Assembly (NCBI GenBank): GCA_963848495.1
Contig: CAWKDV010000001.1
Coordinates: 372,001 to 436,000, forward strand
From: JAICJR01 sp963848495
GTDB lineage: Bacteria > Actinomycetota > Thermoleophilia > Solirubrobacterales > Thermoleophilaceae
DNA: 64,000 nucleotides
Reading direction: 5' to 3'
This document shows, one piece after another, positions 16,815 to 24,054 of this stretch. A program made the position numbers and the translations under genes. Position 1 is the stretch's first letter; each line of letters opens with the position of its first letter. The notes under the pieces are model-generated. The model was not told the origin of the DNA, made no database searches, and was given only the letters and a program-made list of their open reading frames with translations.

Positions 16815-17039
16815 CTAGGCTCGCGGGGTCACGGGCCGGAGGCCCATGGCGCGGAGCTCAGCGCCTCCGTAGCAATCGGCGCGCAAGGTCAGGCAGTTTT
16901 CGAGCACTGTCCACCCGCCTTGCGATGGATCGCCAACGGTTCCTTGTACGCGGAACAGGCGGAAGCCTTCAGTCAGGTATGCGTTGGCTGGGAGCTCGGG
17001 CTGCGGCTGAGCGCGGGTCCAGGCGGTGGTGAGCGACAT
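16815..17039 (-). CDS. Small hypothetical protein
   Basis: A 74-residue protein (MSLTTAWTRAQPQPELPANA...LRADCYGGAELRAMGLRPV) with ordinary amino-acid composition, unlike the Arg-rich shadow frames around it. Support for a real gene is the TACGTT box exactly 7 nt before the ATG, the same spacing as many genes in this window. No domain is recognised. Confidence 0.45.
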   Translation of the reverse strand: MSLTTAWTRAQPQPELPANAYLTEGFRLFRVQGTVGDPSQGGWTVLENCLTLRADCYGGAELRAMGLRPVTPRA

Positions 17040-17046
17040 GCACCGG

Positions 17047-17052
17047 AACGTA
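17047..17052 (-). promoter_or_regulatory. -10 box for the small gene at 17039
   Basis: TACGTT lies 7 nt before the ATG, fitting the leaderless pattern. Confidence 0.4.
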
Positions 17053-17357
17053 GCCGCCGGTAGCGGCGTCGGTCATCCGCCGCGACCACGATCGCGGCCC
17101 GAGGAAAAGTACGGAGCCCGGTGCCGTATCGAAAGCGGATGAGCGACACGGTGCCGCTGGCGTAGGCTCGCGCTCCGATGCCTAGGTCCATAACGTCGAC
17201 ACGCTCCTCACGCGTCTCGAACCACCGGCATCCCCCGCGCGGCGGGAGTCGGTCTTCTCTCCCCGGTGACGACGGCTCCCCCGCCGCGTGGGTCTTGCTC
17301 CCCCGCCTCGGCTTCTGCCGCGCCAACCGGCGCGAATACCGCAGCTGAGCGACCGTA

Positions 17358-17375
17358 ATACCCCCGCCGGGGTAT
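17358..17375. promoter_or_regulatory. CsoR-like operator palindrome
   Basis: A perfect ATACCCC-N4-GGGGTAT palindrome lies at the -35 position of the TAGGCT promoter of the gene at 17400. C-tract/G-tract palindromes flanked by AT are typical of CsoR-family copper or thiol sensors. No csoR gene is in the window. Confidence 0.4.
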
Positions 17376-17386
17376 CCCAGTCGCCC

Positions 17387-17392
17387 TAGGCT
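17387..17392 (+). promoter_or_regulatory. -10 box for the small gene at 17400
   Basis: TAGGCT is followed by 7 nt and the GTG at 17400. Confidence 0.4.
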
Positions 17393-17399
17393 CGCGTGT

Positions 17400-17627
17400 G
17401 TGGAGCCGGGGGATACGGTCACGCTGCGCGGAGGGCCATGGGACGGGGAGCTATGCCTCTCCGCGCACCTGACCGTGCGAGACGAGTTCAGCCTGAGCGT
17501 GTTCGAGCTCGGTCTGCGTCATCAGTACGACGCCACCGGCACGACAGTCGACACCCCGGGCGGTCGGCAGCCGGTGTTCCGCTACTGCGGCACGTTCGCC
17601 TGCCCAGACGCCGACCGAGTCGCTTAA
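17400..17627 (+). CDS. Small hypothetical protein with GGPWDG motif
   Basis: A 75-residue protein: MEPGDTVTLRGGPWDGELCL, then DEFSLSVFELGLRHQYDATG and VFRYCGTFACPDADRVA. The opening VTLRGGPWDGE resembles small actinobacterial and phage proteins of unknown function that start with a GG(P)xDG turn. The GTG start is supported by a -10 box 7 nt upstream, and a CsoR-like palindrome overlaps the -35 position, so metal- or thiol-responsive control is possible. Three Cys residues are present but form no clear metal motif. Confidence 0.5.
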   Translation: MEPGDTVTLRGGPWDGELCLSAHLTVRDEFSLSVFELGLRHQYDATGTTVDTPGGRQPVFRYCGTFACPDADRVA

Positions 17628-17709
17628 GAGGACTTGAGTGATCTAGTGGGCTTACGCTAGCTTGGTCAGCCATGGGGAGGGCGCACAACCGGCGGCCTGA
17701 ACAGCCGCA

Positions 17710-18123
17710 GTGGCGCCAACGGCGTTGAGCCCCACCGCGCGCCAGCCAACCGCGTTGGTCGCCGACCGCTCGCCCGCAGTCATCGGCCGGCTGGCCTCCC
17801 ATTTGGTACGCCACGGCTTCCTGGTGCACGAGGCGCACGACGGCGCGCTCGCGGTCGCTGTAGCCAAGGGCCGCCACCCCGACGTGGTCCTGATCGACCT
17901 CGAGCTGCCCGTGATCGACGGCTACGAGGTCATCAAGGAGATCCGCCGCGACCCACTGCTCGAGGCCACCGGCATCGTGGCCATGAGCTCATCGGCGTTC
18001 GCTCCCGAGCTCAAGCTCGCGCTCCAGGCCGGCGCGGACATTCTCGCCACTCGCTACTCCTCAGAAGAAGAGCTGATCGCCACCACCGAGCGCGCACAGG
18101 CGCTACGCGCCGGCGCGGCCTAA
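17710..18123 (+). CDS. Single-domain response-regulator receiver protein, atypical
   Basis: A 137-residue protein with one receiver domain. VADRSPAVIGRLASHLVRHG gives the first strand and helix, VVLIDLELPVIDGYEVIKEI contains the phosphoacceptor Asp, and VAMSSSAF holds the conserved Ser/Thr. The conserved Lys after strand 5 (normally ...TKP) is replaced: ADILATRYSS. The acidic pair in strand 1 is reduced to one Asp. Phosphorylation switching may be altered. GTG 17710 is the first start in frame; a TAGCTT box and ATG at 17672 lie just upstream but in another frame, so the N-terminus is uncertain. No kinase is adjacent. Confidence 0.78.
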   Translation: MAPTALSPTARQPTALVADRSPAVIGRLASHLVRHGFLVHEAHDGALAVAVAKGRHPDVVLIDLELPVIDGYEVIKEIRRDPLLEATGIVAMSSSAFAPELKLALQAGADILATRYSSEEELIATTERAQALRAGAA

Positions 18124-18170
18124 ACCCGAGATCACGGACGCACTGGACGAGCCGGGCGCCGGGCCGCGTT

Positions 18171-18528
18171 TCAGATCGAACGCCGGTTCAGCCAAGCCTC
18201 GACGGCGTCGGCCGGAGCCCTCATCGCCAGACCGTCAAGCAACGCCAGCAGCGCCCGAGCGCCCGAGTCGGGCCGCGGGCCGCCGAGCGACGCGAGGGCC
18301 GATAGAGTCAGCTGCGCGTCGTCGGTCGACAGGCCGGGCACCTCCCCGCAGAAGCGCGCATGCCCGCTCGTACCGGCTTGGGTCTTGGTCGCGGTAGAGC
18401 AAAGTCAGCGCGAGCGCGTCCGCAAGGCTCAGACCGCCGGCCTCAAGCGCGGCGGTAGTGGCGATCGACGGGTTGCCAGTCGCTAGGGCGCGGCGGAAGT
18501 GGGCGTGCGAAGAGCCGGCGTTTCCCAC
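18171..18528 (-). pseudogene. Damaged second copy of the SOS-box-associated unknown gene
   Basis: DNA closely similar along its length to the copy at 15112-15489 (for example FRRALATGNPSIATTAALEA and ALTLLYRDQDPSRYERA). Relative to copy 1 about 14 nt are missing after RYERA, shifting the frame; homology then resumes as HARFCGEVPGLSTDD and ends AWLNRRSI at 18171. About 18 nt holding the ribosome site are also missing between the palindrome and the start. The changes are too large for simple base-calling error, so this copy looks genuinely decayed. Confidence 0.65.
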
Positions 18529-18541
18529 GAACGCATGTTCG
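18528..18541. promoter_or_regulatory. LexA/SOS-box-like palindrome at copy 2
   Basis: CGAACGCATGTTCG matches CGAACRNRYGTTCG at every position. It touches the start of the damaged copy because the intervening leader is deleted. Confidence 0.5.
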
Positions 18542-18596
18542 CATGAGGAAGGCCCCAGCTTTCCCGGGAGAACCTAGTCAGGCGGGATTGATCGGT

Positions 18597-18872
18597 CTAT
18601 CGCCTCACGACGTTGTGAACCTCGAACACCTCGGGCTCAGCGGAGAACTCCATTCCGAACCCCATGAGAACCGGCATGAGCTTCTCGCCCCACGCCTGGA
18701 ACTGCTCGGGCGAGTCCCAGATCTCGCTGACTGTGAGGTTGTCCGACGAACCAAAGGCGACGTGATAGTCGAGCCCATCCGCCGGAAAGCCGATTTCTTC
18801 GAGCTTGGGATGGATCTCGTCGTACTTGTCGGCGGTCAGGTTTGCAGGATGGAAGCGGACGACGATGCTCAT
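18597..18872 (-). CDS. Small ABM-like dimeric alpha/beta-barrel protein
   Basis: A 91-residue protein: MSIVVRFHPANLTADKYDEI, LEEIGFPADGLDYHVAFGSS, then LTVSEIWDSPEQFQAWGEKL. This strand-helix pattern, with a central VSEIWDS strand, is that of stress-responsive/antibiotic-monooxygenase barrels. ATG 18872 is preceded by AGGAGC at good spacing; the open frame further upstream is not protein-like. No catalytic motif can be named. Confidence 0.7.
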   Translation of the reverse strand: MSIVVRFHPANLTADKYDEIHPKLEEIGFPADGLDYHVAFGSSDNLTVSEIWDSPEQFQAWGEKLMPVLMGFGMEFSAEPEVFEVHNVVRR

Positions 18873-19206
18873 GGCGAGCTCCTGGCGGTCGGGTTCGGCC
18901 GAGCCTAACCGCTCGCCGTCGGCTAAAGGTCGGATCGCCGTTGCCGACAACTCGACTGCATCGTGTTATCGCCGCCTCGTCCAGACGCGAGCGGGTACAC
19001 CCCCTGAGTTGCTGAGCAGCCACCCGCTCCAGGGTGGCTCTTTGCATTCAGGGGGCGAACTCTGTGTTGCGAGTCTTCGAAGCGAAGAAGCCGCCGTCAG
19101 CTACACAGCGGGCGGCAGGGCGGTAACGCCCACCACACAGTTACTCGTACAGATCCGGCCGGCGATGGACCTAGTCGTACCGTTGGTGGCAGAAGCGCCG
19201 CTGGGC
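18873..19206. other. Intergenic stretch with a nested hairpin
   Basis: No gene seen. At 19000-19055 an outer stem CCCCCTGA/TCAGGGGG encloses an inner stem AGCCACCC/GGGTGGCT with a 6-nt loop. It could be a structured RNA element or the terminator of the downstream-reading minus-strand gene. Confidence 0.5.
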
Positions 19207-19608
19207 CTACTCCCGCAGCCCCACGGCTTCGAGGGCTTCGGAGCGATCGCCGTAGGTGCGGAACCCGACCGCCCGCCCGTGTGCGACGTCCCAGAGGGTG
19301 GAACTGCCTCCTGTCGACCAGCGCCCCGCTGAGTGAGCCACGGCCGGTCCGCCGGACGTCGACCAACACTCGGTCCCCAAGGTCGACGAATCGTTCCGGC
19401 GTGTAGCGGACGTCGTCAAAGCCCTCGTTCACGCTAGCGACCATGTCCAGGAGTCCCCGGGGCCGTAGTAGGTCCCCGGCGTGTCGAGAGTCTGCTCGCC
19501 CTCTTCGGAGATGAGCTCAGAGTCGAGAAGGCCGAGGACCGTCTCGAGGTCGCCCTCGGCGAAGGCCTCGTATCCCCGGCGCACGACCTCCACGTTCTCC
19601 TGAGACAT
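19207..19608 (-). CDS. SnoaL-like (NTF2 fold) protein, frameshifted in this assembly
   Basis: Reassembled across two one-base insertions this is an intact protein of about 133 residues: MSQENVEVVRRGYEAFAEGD, LDTPGTYYGPG, then VNEGFDDVRYTPERFVDLGD, and finally LWDVAHGRAVGFRTYGDRSE. The opening is typical of the many SnoaL-like proteins of Thermoleophilia. The breaks sit in homopolymers, an extra base in CCCC at 19455-19458 and in GGG at 19296-19298, which points to sequencing error. A TACTGG box lies 7 nt before the ATG. Function unknown; the fold often binds small hydrophobic ligands. Confidence 0.72.
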
Positions 19609-19752
19609 CGCCCGCCCAGTATCCACCAGCCCGATGGCTTCCTGGCACCTGAGCACGTCTGCCCGGGACCTGACGTGCCCGGCGGGGTTTCCTACGCCTT
19701 GACCTCGGACGCCTGGCGACCCGTCGGGGAGAGCTGGTGACTTCGACTTGCC

Positions 19753-19781
19753 TTGACAGCTGTTGGCAGTTGCGAGACTGT
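19753..19781 (+). promoter_or_regulatory. Candidate promoter upstream of the Hcp-like gene
   Basis: A perfect -35 (TTGACA, 19753-19758), a 17-nt spacer and a weak -10 (GACTGT). It would give a leader of roughly 110 nt before the ATG at 19896. Confidence 0.35.
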
Positions 19782-19895
19782 GGCTGGTGAGCCGGCTTGC
19801 AAAGTTCGGGTGGTCTCGCCCGTTGCGGCGGTCCCCCCGCGGCGCTACGGTGGCCCGGTCACGATCATGGCCATCTCGACGGAGGTCTGCCCGCG

Positions 19896-20057
19896 ATGAC
19901 AGACGAGGAACGGAAGCAGGAAGACACCGAGGAGATCGAAGATCTCGATGCCTCGGAGGAGGACGCCGAGCAGATCAAGGGCGGCGCGCTCCAGGCGTAC
20001 CTGAATCTCGAGGGAAAAAAGCAGGGCAAGATCGAGAACCAGCAGTCGAGCCGGTAG
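19896..20057 (+). CDS. Truncated Hcp-like protein with acidic KGG leader
   Basis: A 53-residue protein with a good Shine-Dalgarno (GGAGG). Its first half is a very acidic leader ending EDLDASEEDAEQIKGG, like double-glycine leader segments. The residues after GG, ALQAYLNLEGKKQGKI, resemble the N-terminus of Hcp-family secretion-tube proteins (pattern AYLxLxGxKQGxI, from memory). Full Hcp proteins are about 160 residues, so this is a stub that stops after ENQQSSR. The DNA after the stop repeats the gene's own 5' end. It could be a leftover Hcp fusion or a small secreted peptide; no transport or sheath gene is nearby. Confidence 0.6.
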   Translation: MTDEERKQEDTEEIEDLDASEEDAEQIKGGALQAYLNLEGKKQGKIENQQSSR

Positions 20058-20087
20058 ACGAGTCCGGCACCCAACTGGACGTCCGCG

Positions 20088-20660
20088 ATCACCGACGAGG
20101 AACGCAAGCAGGCACCGGCCGACGAGGGGATCGACCCCAACGCAGGCGGCTCACCGGGCGGCCCCAAGGTGGCCAGGTACGCGGAGGAAATCGAGGAAAA
20201 GCAGGACGACGGCGAACCAGACGCAGGCGGCTCACCGAGCCCCGGCGCTGACCAGAGCGGCGGGACTCCCGGCCCGACGGACGACCTGCCCGGCGTCGAC
20301 GACCAGTTCCCACCGGGCGACGACGAGATGGCGGGCACTCCTACACAGGAGATGCCAGACGCAGGGACGGATAGTGGCCAGCAAGGGCCACAGGTTGACG
20401 TCAACACCGACACGGGCACAGTCGAAATTACGAGCGACCACGACCTCAGTCCCGAGGAGGAGGTCGCGGCGCTCGAGTCGGCTTCCCAACAATTCACGGA
20501 CGCGGCGATGACAGCGCTGCACAACCTCGAGGACGCTGAGGCGGATGGCGACGACACAGAGATCGCTGACGCGCGTGCACAGTTCAAAGAGATGGCGAAG
20601 GGGATGACGGTCGTCGACCGAACGCTCAGCGACCTGAAGGAGCACTTGAAGCGCCCGTAG
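20088..20660 (+). CDS. Acidic unknown protein, start codon apparently lost
   Basis: In the same frame as the preceding Hcp-like stub, 30 nt after its stop. The sequence opens ITDEERKQ, a near copy of the stub's MTDEERKQ with ATG changed to ATC, so a duplicated 5' end has lost its start; GTG 20169 is the next usable one (163 residues). Residues are acidic and Gly/Pro-rich (DAGGSPSPGADQSGGTPGP), then comes a helical C-terminus (LESASQQFTDAAMTALHNLE, FKEMAKGMTVVDRTL). No family recognised. Expression is doubtful unless the upstream stop is read through. Confidence 0.45.
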   Translation: MTDEERKQAPADEGIDPNAGGSPGGPKVARYAEEIEEKQDDGEPDAGGSPSPGADQSGGTPGPTDDLPGVDDQFPPGDDEMAGTPTQEMPDAGTDSGQQGPQVDVNTDTGTVEITSDHDLSPEEEVAALESASQQFTDAAMTALHNLEDAEADGDDTEIADARAQFKEMAKGMTVVDRTLSDLKEHLKRP

Positions 20661-21197
20661 GGCAGCTCCGGCTAGCGCCTGAGCGACACTAGTACCCGAC
20701 TGGGTACCCACCCTGTAACCCGAGCGGCCGCCAGCGCAGACACCACGCGGCCAGGCGCGGCGTGCTCTGGAAGCTCGCGGCGCCGCCGGTCGAGGTAAAC
20801 AGATCGGCTAGTTGCGCTAGGCGGGGCGGCTAGGTGCGCTTACTCACGCGGCGAGAGGAAGGCCCCGTTCCGCAGACAACTGGCCCCACAGTCGATCCCG
20901 TGCGCCTAGAAGTGTGTTGCCACGGCGCGTTGCTCACGCTTCGGCGTACCACCGCTCCTGGGCCGGGATCGTTGGCCGCAGGGCCAGCTCGCACAAGCCT
21001 ACTCTTCCTGGCTAAAGGGCGGCCGACTTTCGCTAGCCGTCTGCCTTTCCGCCAACACGCTCATCGCGGTAGCTGTGCATTCGTACCCGAGCGCTCTTTA
21101 GGGACTGGCCGATCGACTGGCCGAGCTCACGCCGATGCCTGTAGTGGCGCATGAAGCGCGGGATGTAGAGCAGCGAATCGCGCATGGGTGGCTGCTC
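20661..21197. other. Stretch without a convincing gene
   Basis: It holds a perfect hairpin GTACCC-GACT-GGGTAC (20692-20707) just after the acidic gene, a likely transcript end. The remaining frames are short, with no motif or ribosome site. Confidence 0.5.
20692..20707 (+). terminator. Hairpin after the acidic unknown gene
   Basis: A perfect 6-bp stem with a 4-nt loop, 32 nt after the stop codon. There is no U-tract. Confidence 0.35.
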
Positions 21198-21665
21198 TTA
21201 GCTGCCCGGCCCAGCAAGGTGCGCGTAGCGAGGATCGGTACCCCCGACCTCGCGGCCGTTTATCCAGGCACGGCCGGGATTCAGGTTGCGCCGGGCCGTG
21301 ACTGCCTGCCCAACTCTACGGTCGCCAGTGGCGCGGTGCGATCCACCCCGCCGTCGCGATGCTTCTTCAGAGGAGCGGCGCTGCTCTGTGCTCGTCATGG
21401 TCTCAACCTTCCAGTCCTCTAGTGGGCGGCTCTCGGCGAGCAGTTCGAACGGGCCCGCGTTGAGCCCTCGGTAGCCCTCGTCATCGACCCAGTTGAGCCA
21501 GGCCTCCCGCGCTTTGACTTGATCGCCCGCGGCCCGGAGCCGGACGTAGGCCCCGAACTCGCTTGACGTGCCGACGGCGGCGTCAAAGCGCTCGCCCAGC
21601 CGGTCCTGCTCGACCAGCGCCGCCTCGAGCTGCCGCATTGCCCGGCCGCGTTCCTCGCTTGCCAC
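21198..21665 (-). CDS. Hypothetical protein, possibly two nested starts
   Basis: A 155-residue protein from GTG 21665 with GAGGACC upstream. The first half is helical and protein-like (MRQLEAALVEQDRLGERFDA, AREAWLNWVDDEGYRGLNAG). The second half is basic and looks disordered (RRSSEEASRRRGGSHRATGD). A second start, ATG 21398 in the same frame, has nearly the same upstream sequence (AAGGTTGAG-ACC) as the first, suggesting a duplicated translation signal. No family recognised. Confidence 0.45.
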   Translation of the reverse strand: MASEERGRAMRQLEAALVEQDRLGERFDAAVGTSSEFGAYVRLRAAGDQVKAREAWLNWVDDEGYRGLNAGPFELLAESRPLEDWKVETMTSTEQRRSSEEASRRRGGSHRATGDRRVGQAVTARRNLNPGRAWINGREVGGTDPRYAHLAGPGS

Positions 21666-22172
21666 GGTCCTCAACCTTTGAGTCCCTCTGTGGAGGGCCG
21701 CACGAAAGGAAGAGAGAGTGAGACCTAACGAACGATCAGTCGTGAGCAAGGCTAGCGCGACTTTCGCTCAGAATGCGCGTCCAGCCACACCTTCCGGGCT
21801 CTTAGGCGCAGTTGGCGCAGTTCGACCAGTTGGTGATGAGGGATGCGGCAGCGGTCGTGGATGACTGGCTCAGCCGACGACCCGCAACGTAGGGCTCGAC
21901 GGCACCCCCTTTGGCCACATGTCCGATAGCCGGCAAGCGCCGATCCTGGAAGTGCATCGTGTTAACGCGAGCGCGCTGGTCTTCGCTGAGGAGCGAAGCC
22001 GGAGGCGCCGTCGAGCCAGTCGTTCGCCCACCCCGTCTGAACGAACCGTTCGCTCCCTTTCGAGGGAAAGATCTCGTCGTATATGCCCATCTCTGCAGCT
22101 CTGCTTTCCAAACCTGCTTTCCAAGCGGCGCGGGTGAGCGCCGGGTGAGCCGAGATTTGGCTCTGGAGGCAG
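21666..22172. other. Stretch without a convincing gene, before tRNA-Val
   Basis: It contains an 11-bp palindrome CGAAC-C-GTTCG (22042-22052) and a UUCG-loop hairpin TCCCT-TTCG-AGGGA (22054-22067). No protein is recognised on either strand. Confidence 0.5.
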
Positions 22173-22246
22173 TGGGCGGTGCCCGATTCGAACGGGCGAC
22201 CTCCTGCTTGTAAGGCAGGCGCTCTAACCAGCTGAGCTAACCGCCC
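22173..22246 (-). tRNA. tRNA-Val (anticodon UAC)
   Basis: 74 nt without an encoded CCA. The acceptor stem is GGGCGGT/ACCGCCC, the D arm GCTCAGCTGGTTAGAGC and the T arm GCCCG-TTCGAAT-CGGGC. The anticodon loop CTTACAA gives UAC, reading GUA/GUG. The low-coding accessory region lies on its 3' side, the usual side for integrated elements, but I found no duplicated tRNA end or integrase. Confidence 0.97.
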
Positions 22247-22271
22247 GCGAGTGCGAGTCTAGCCGCGGGGG

Positions 22272-23246
22272 CTAAGCGGCATCCGAGCTCTTGCTCAGCG
22301 ACGCCGAGAGCGAGCCCTCGCTGCGGCGGACCCACTTGACGGTGGCCCCGATGCCCTCGCCGAGGGGCGTCGACGGCTCAATGCCGAGCTCGCCGATGCG
22401 CTCCGTGGACCCGAAGTTGCGGGCGGCGGAACCGGCGCGGAGCTCGTCGTCGAACTCGATCTGCTTGTCGATCGCGGCCGCGTCCAGGATCGTCGTGGCC
22501 AGCTCGCGCATGGTCGTCTCGCGGCCGCTCGCCACGTTGTAGATCTCGCCGCAGGCCGGGGCTCGCTCGGCCAGCGCCACCGCGGCCTCGGCCACGTCAC
22601 GCACGTACACGAAGTCGCGCGTCACGTCGGGCGGCGAGAACACCTCCAGCGCGCCGTCGTCGAGCAGCGCCCTGCGGATCAGGTCGTAAACGACCTGCTT
22701 GCGCTGGCCGGGGCCGTAGACGGAGAACATCCGCAGCGCGATCGCCGGCAGGCCGTGAGCACGGTGGTACTGGGCCAGGTACTGCTCGGCGGCCAGCTTC
22801 GAGACCGCGTAGGGGGACAACGGCGCCGGCTCGGCGGCCTCGCGGAGCGGCACCTGCTCCTCGGCTCCGTAGATCGCCGCGGACGACGCGTACACGTAGA
22901 TCGCGTCCTGCGGGATCCGCTGCAGCGCCTCCAGCCTGCGCACCGTGGCGGCGGTGTTCTCCTCGAGCGTGTCGAGCGGCTCCTCGAACGAGCGCGGCGG
23001 GTCCGCGTACCCGGCAAAGTCGAAGACGGCGTCGATCCGGCGGTCGCGCAGCATGCGCGCGAAGCCCCGGGTGCCAAGGTCGCCGCCCACCCAGTCGCCG
23101 TCCTCGTAGGGGCCGCCGCGGCCGGCCACGGTCGCGTGAACTCCGTGGCTGCGCAGCGCAGAGACCACCCAGCGGCCGATGAATCCGCCGCCACCCAGGA
23201 CGCATGCTCGCCGCACGCGCCGCCTGGCCTCATGCGCCCCCGGCAC
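22272..23246 (-). CDS. NAD-dependent epimerase/dehydratase (extended SDR)
   Basis: About 324 residues of an extended SDR, nearest in style to UDP-glucose 4-epimerases. The Rossmann motif is CVLGGGGFIGRWVV, the active-site pair is in SPYAVSKLAAEQYL (YxxxK) with the Ser in YVYASSAAIYG, and RMFSVYGPGQRKQ and VTRDFVYVRDVAEA are typical. GTG 23246 or GTG 23216 are the possible starts; the frame also runs to a TTG at 23285 without a ribosome site. It would change a nucleotide sugar, but the substrate is unknown. It is divergent from the membrane-protein gene at 23317. Confidence 0.85.
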   Translation of the reverse strand: MPGAHEARRRVRRACVLGGGGFIGRWVVSALRSHGVHATVAGRGGPYEDGDWVGGDLGTRGFARMLRDRRIDAVFDFAGYADPPRSFEEPLDTLEENTAATVRRLEALQRIPQDAIYVYASSAAIYGAEEQVPLREAAEPAPLSPYAVSKLAAEQYLAQYHRAHGLPAIALRMFSVYGPGQRKQVVYDLIRRALLDDGALEVFSPPDVTRDFVYVRDVAEAAVALAERAPACGEIYNVASGRETTMRELATTILDAAAIDKQIEFDDELRAGSAARNFGSTERIGELGIEPSTPLGEGIGATVKWVRRSEGSLSASLSKSSDAA

Positions 23247-23304
23247 ACCACCAGTATTGCGAACGGCACCGTCGGCCCAAGTCAAGAATCGCCAGCCTTG
23301 GGTC

Positions 23305-23310
23305 TAGCCT
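23305..23310 (+). promoter_or_regulatory. -10 box for the COG4280-like gene
   Basis: TAGCCT is followed by 6 nt and the GTG at 23317. Confidence 0.5.
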
Positions 23311-23316
23311 TCGTCC

Positions 23317-24054
23317 GTGGCATTCGTCCTCACCCTCCTCGGGGCGATGCTCGCCTGCGGGCTCGAGATGCTCGAGGCGCTGGCGATCGTCCTCGCCGTG
23401 GGCATCACCCGCCGCTTCCGGGACTCGATCATCGGGGCGGCCGGCGCCACCGTGGCGCTGGCGGCGCTCGCGGTGGTGCTCGGGCCGGTCCTGATCTCGC
23501 GGGTACCGCTCGCCCCGCTGCGGGTGGTGATCGGTGCCTTCCTGATGCTCTTCGGCCTCGAATGGCTGCGGAAGGGCGTGCTGCGCCTGGCACACCTGCG
23601 CTCGCCCTCGTCCTCGTTCCGCGAGTTCGTCGAGGAGCAGGAGCAGCTCGAGGCGCTGGCAATGCCGCCCGAGGGCCGGGCCGACTGGGCGGGGCGCGTG
23701 ATCGCCTTCAAGGGCGTCCTCCTCGAGGGTGTGGAGGTGATTCTGATCGTCACTGCGCTGGGCGCCCGGCCGGGCGGCCTCGAGCCCGCGCTGATCGGCG
23801 GCGGCGTCGCGCTCGTGGCCGTGATCGGGGTCGGGCTCGTGCTGCACGCACCGCTGTCACGCCTGCCCGAAACGCACCTCAAGTACCTGGTAGGCGTCGT
23901 GCTCTCGAGCTTCGGCGTCTTCTTCGCGGCGGAGGGGCTCGGCGTCGCCTGGCCGCTCGGCGACGCCGCGCTGCTCTACCTGGCCGCCTCCTTCGGCCTC
24001 TTCTCCCTCTGGCAGGCCCACCAGCTCGCGCGCCGCACGGCGGTGATGGCGTGA
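23317..24054 (+). CDS. Polytopic membrane protein, COG4280-like
   Basis: A 245-residue protein with about seven membrane segments. The first contains ACGLEMLEALAIVLAVG and a later one FKGVLLEGVEVILIVTALG. These two Glu-bearing repeats recall cation transporters of the GDT1/FTR1 type and match the predicted membrane group COG4280. The central loop is acidic and soluble (EFVEEQEQLEALAMPPEG). A metal-ion transport role is only an inference from the Glu motifs. Its stop overlaps the start of a small membrane protein (GTGA). Confidence 0.7.
   Translation: MAFVLTLLGAMLACGLEMLEALAIVLAVGITRRFRDSIIGAAGATVALAALAVVLGPVLISRVPLAPLRVVIGAFLMLFGLEWLRKGVLRLAHLRSPSSSFREFVEEQEQLEALAMPPEGRADWAGRVIAFKGVLLEGVEVILIVTALGARPGGLEPALIGGGVALVAVIGVGLVLHAPLSRLPETHLKYLVGVVLSSFGVFFAAEGLGVAWPLGDAALLYLAASFGLFSLWQAHQLARRTAVMA

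Noticed and set aside
20088..20090. ATC as a working start codon for the acidic protein
   Set aside because: ATC starts are extremely rare. The similarity to the upstream gene is better explained by duplication followed by loss of the ATG.
22042..22052. CGAAC-C-GTTCG as another SOS box
   Set aside because: The half-sites are only 1 nt apart instead of 4, so LexA geometry is wrong, and no gene starts nearby.
22150..22260. Attachment site of an integrated element at tRNA-Val
   Set aside because: No second copy of the tRNA 3' end was found in the window and no integrase gene is present; only the general position fits.
23238..23285. TTGACT...AATACT as a promoter for the SDR epimerase
   Set aside because: The spacer is about 21 nt, too long for a normal promoter, and it would lie within the possible coding start.
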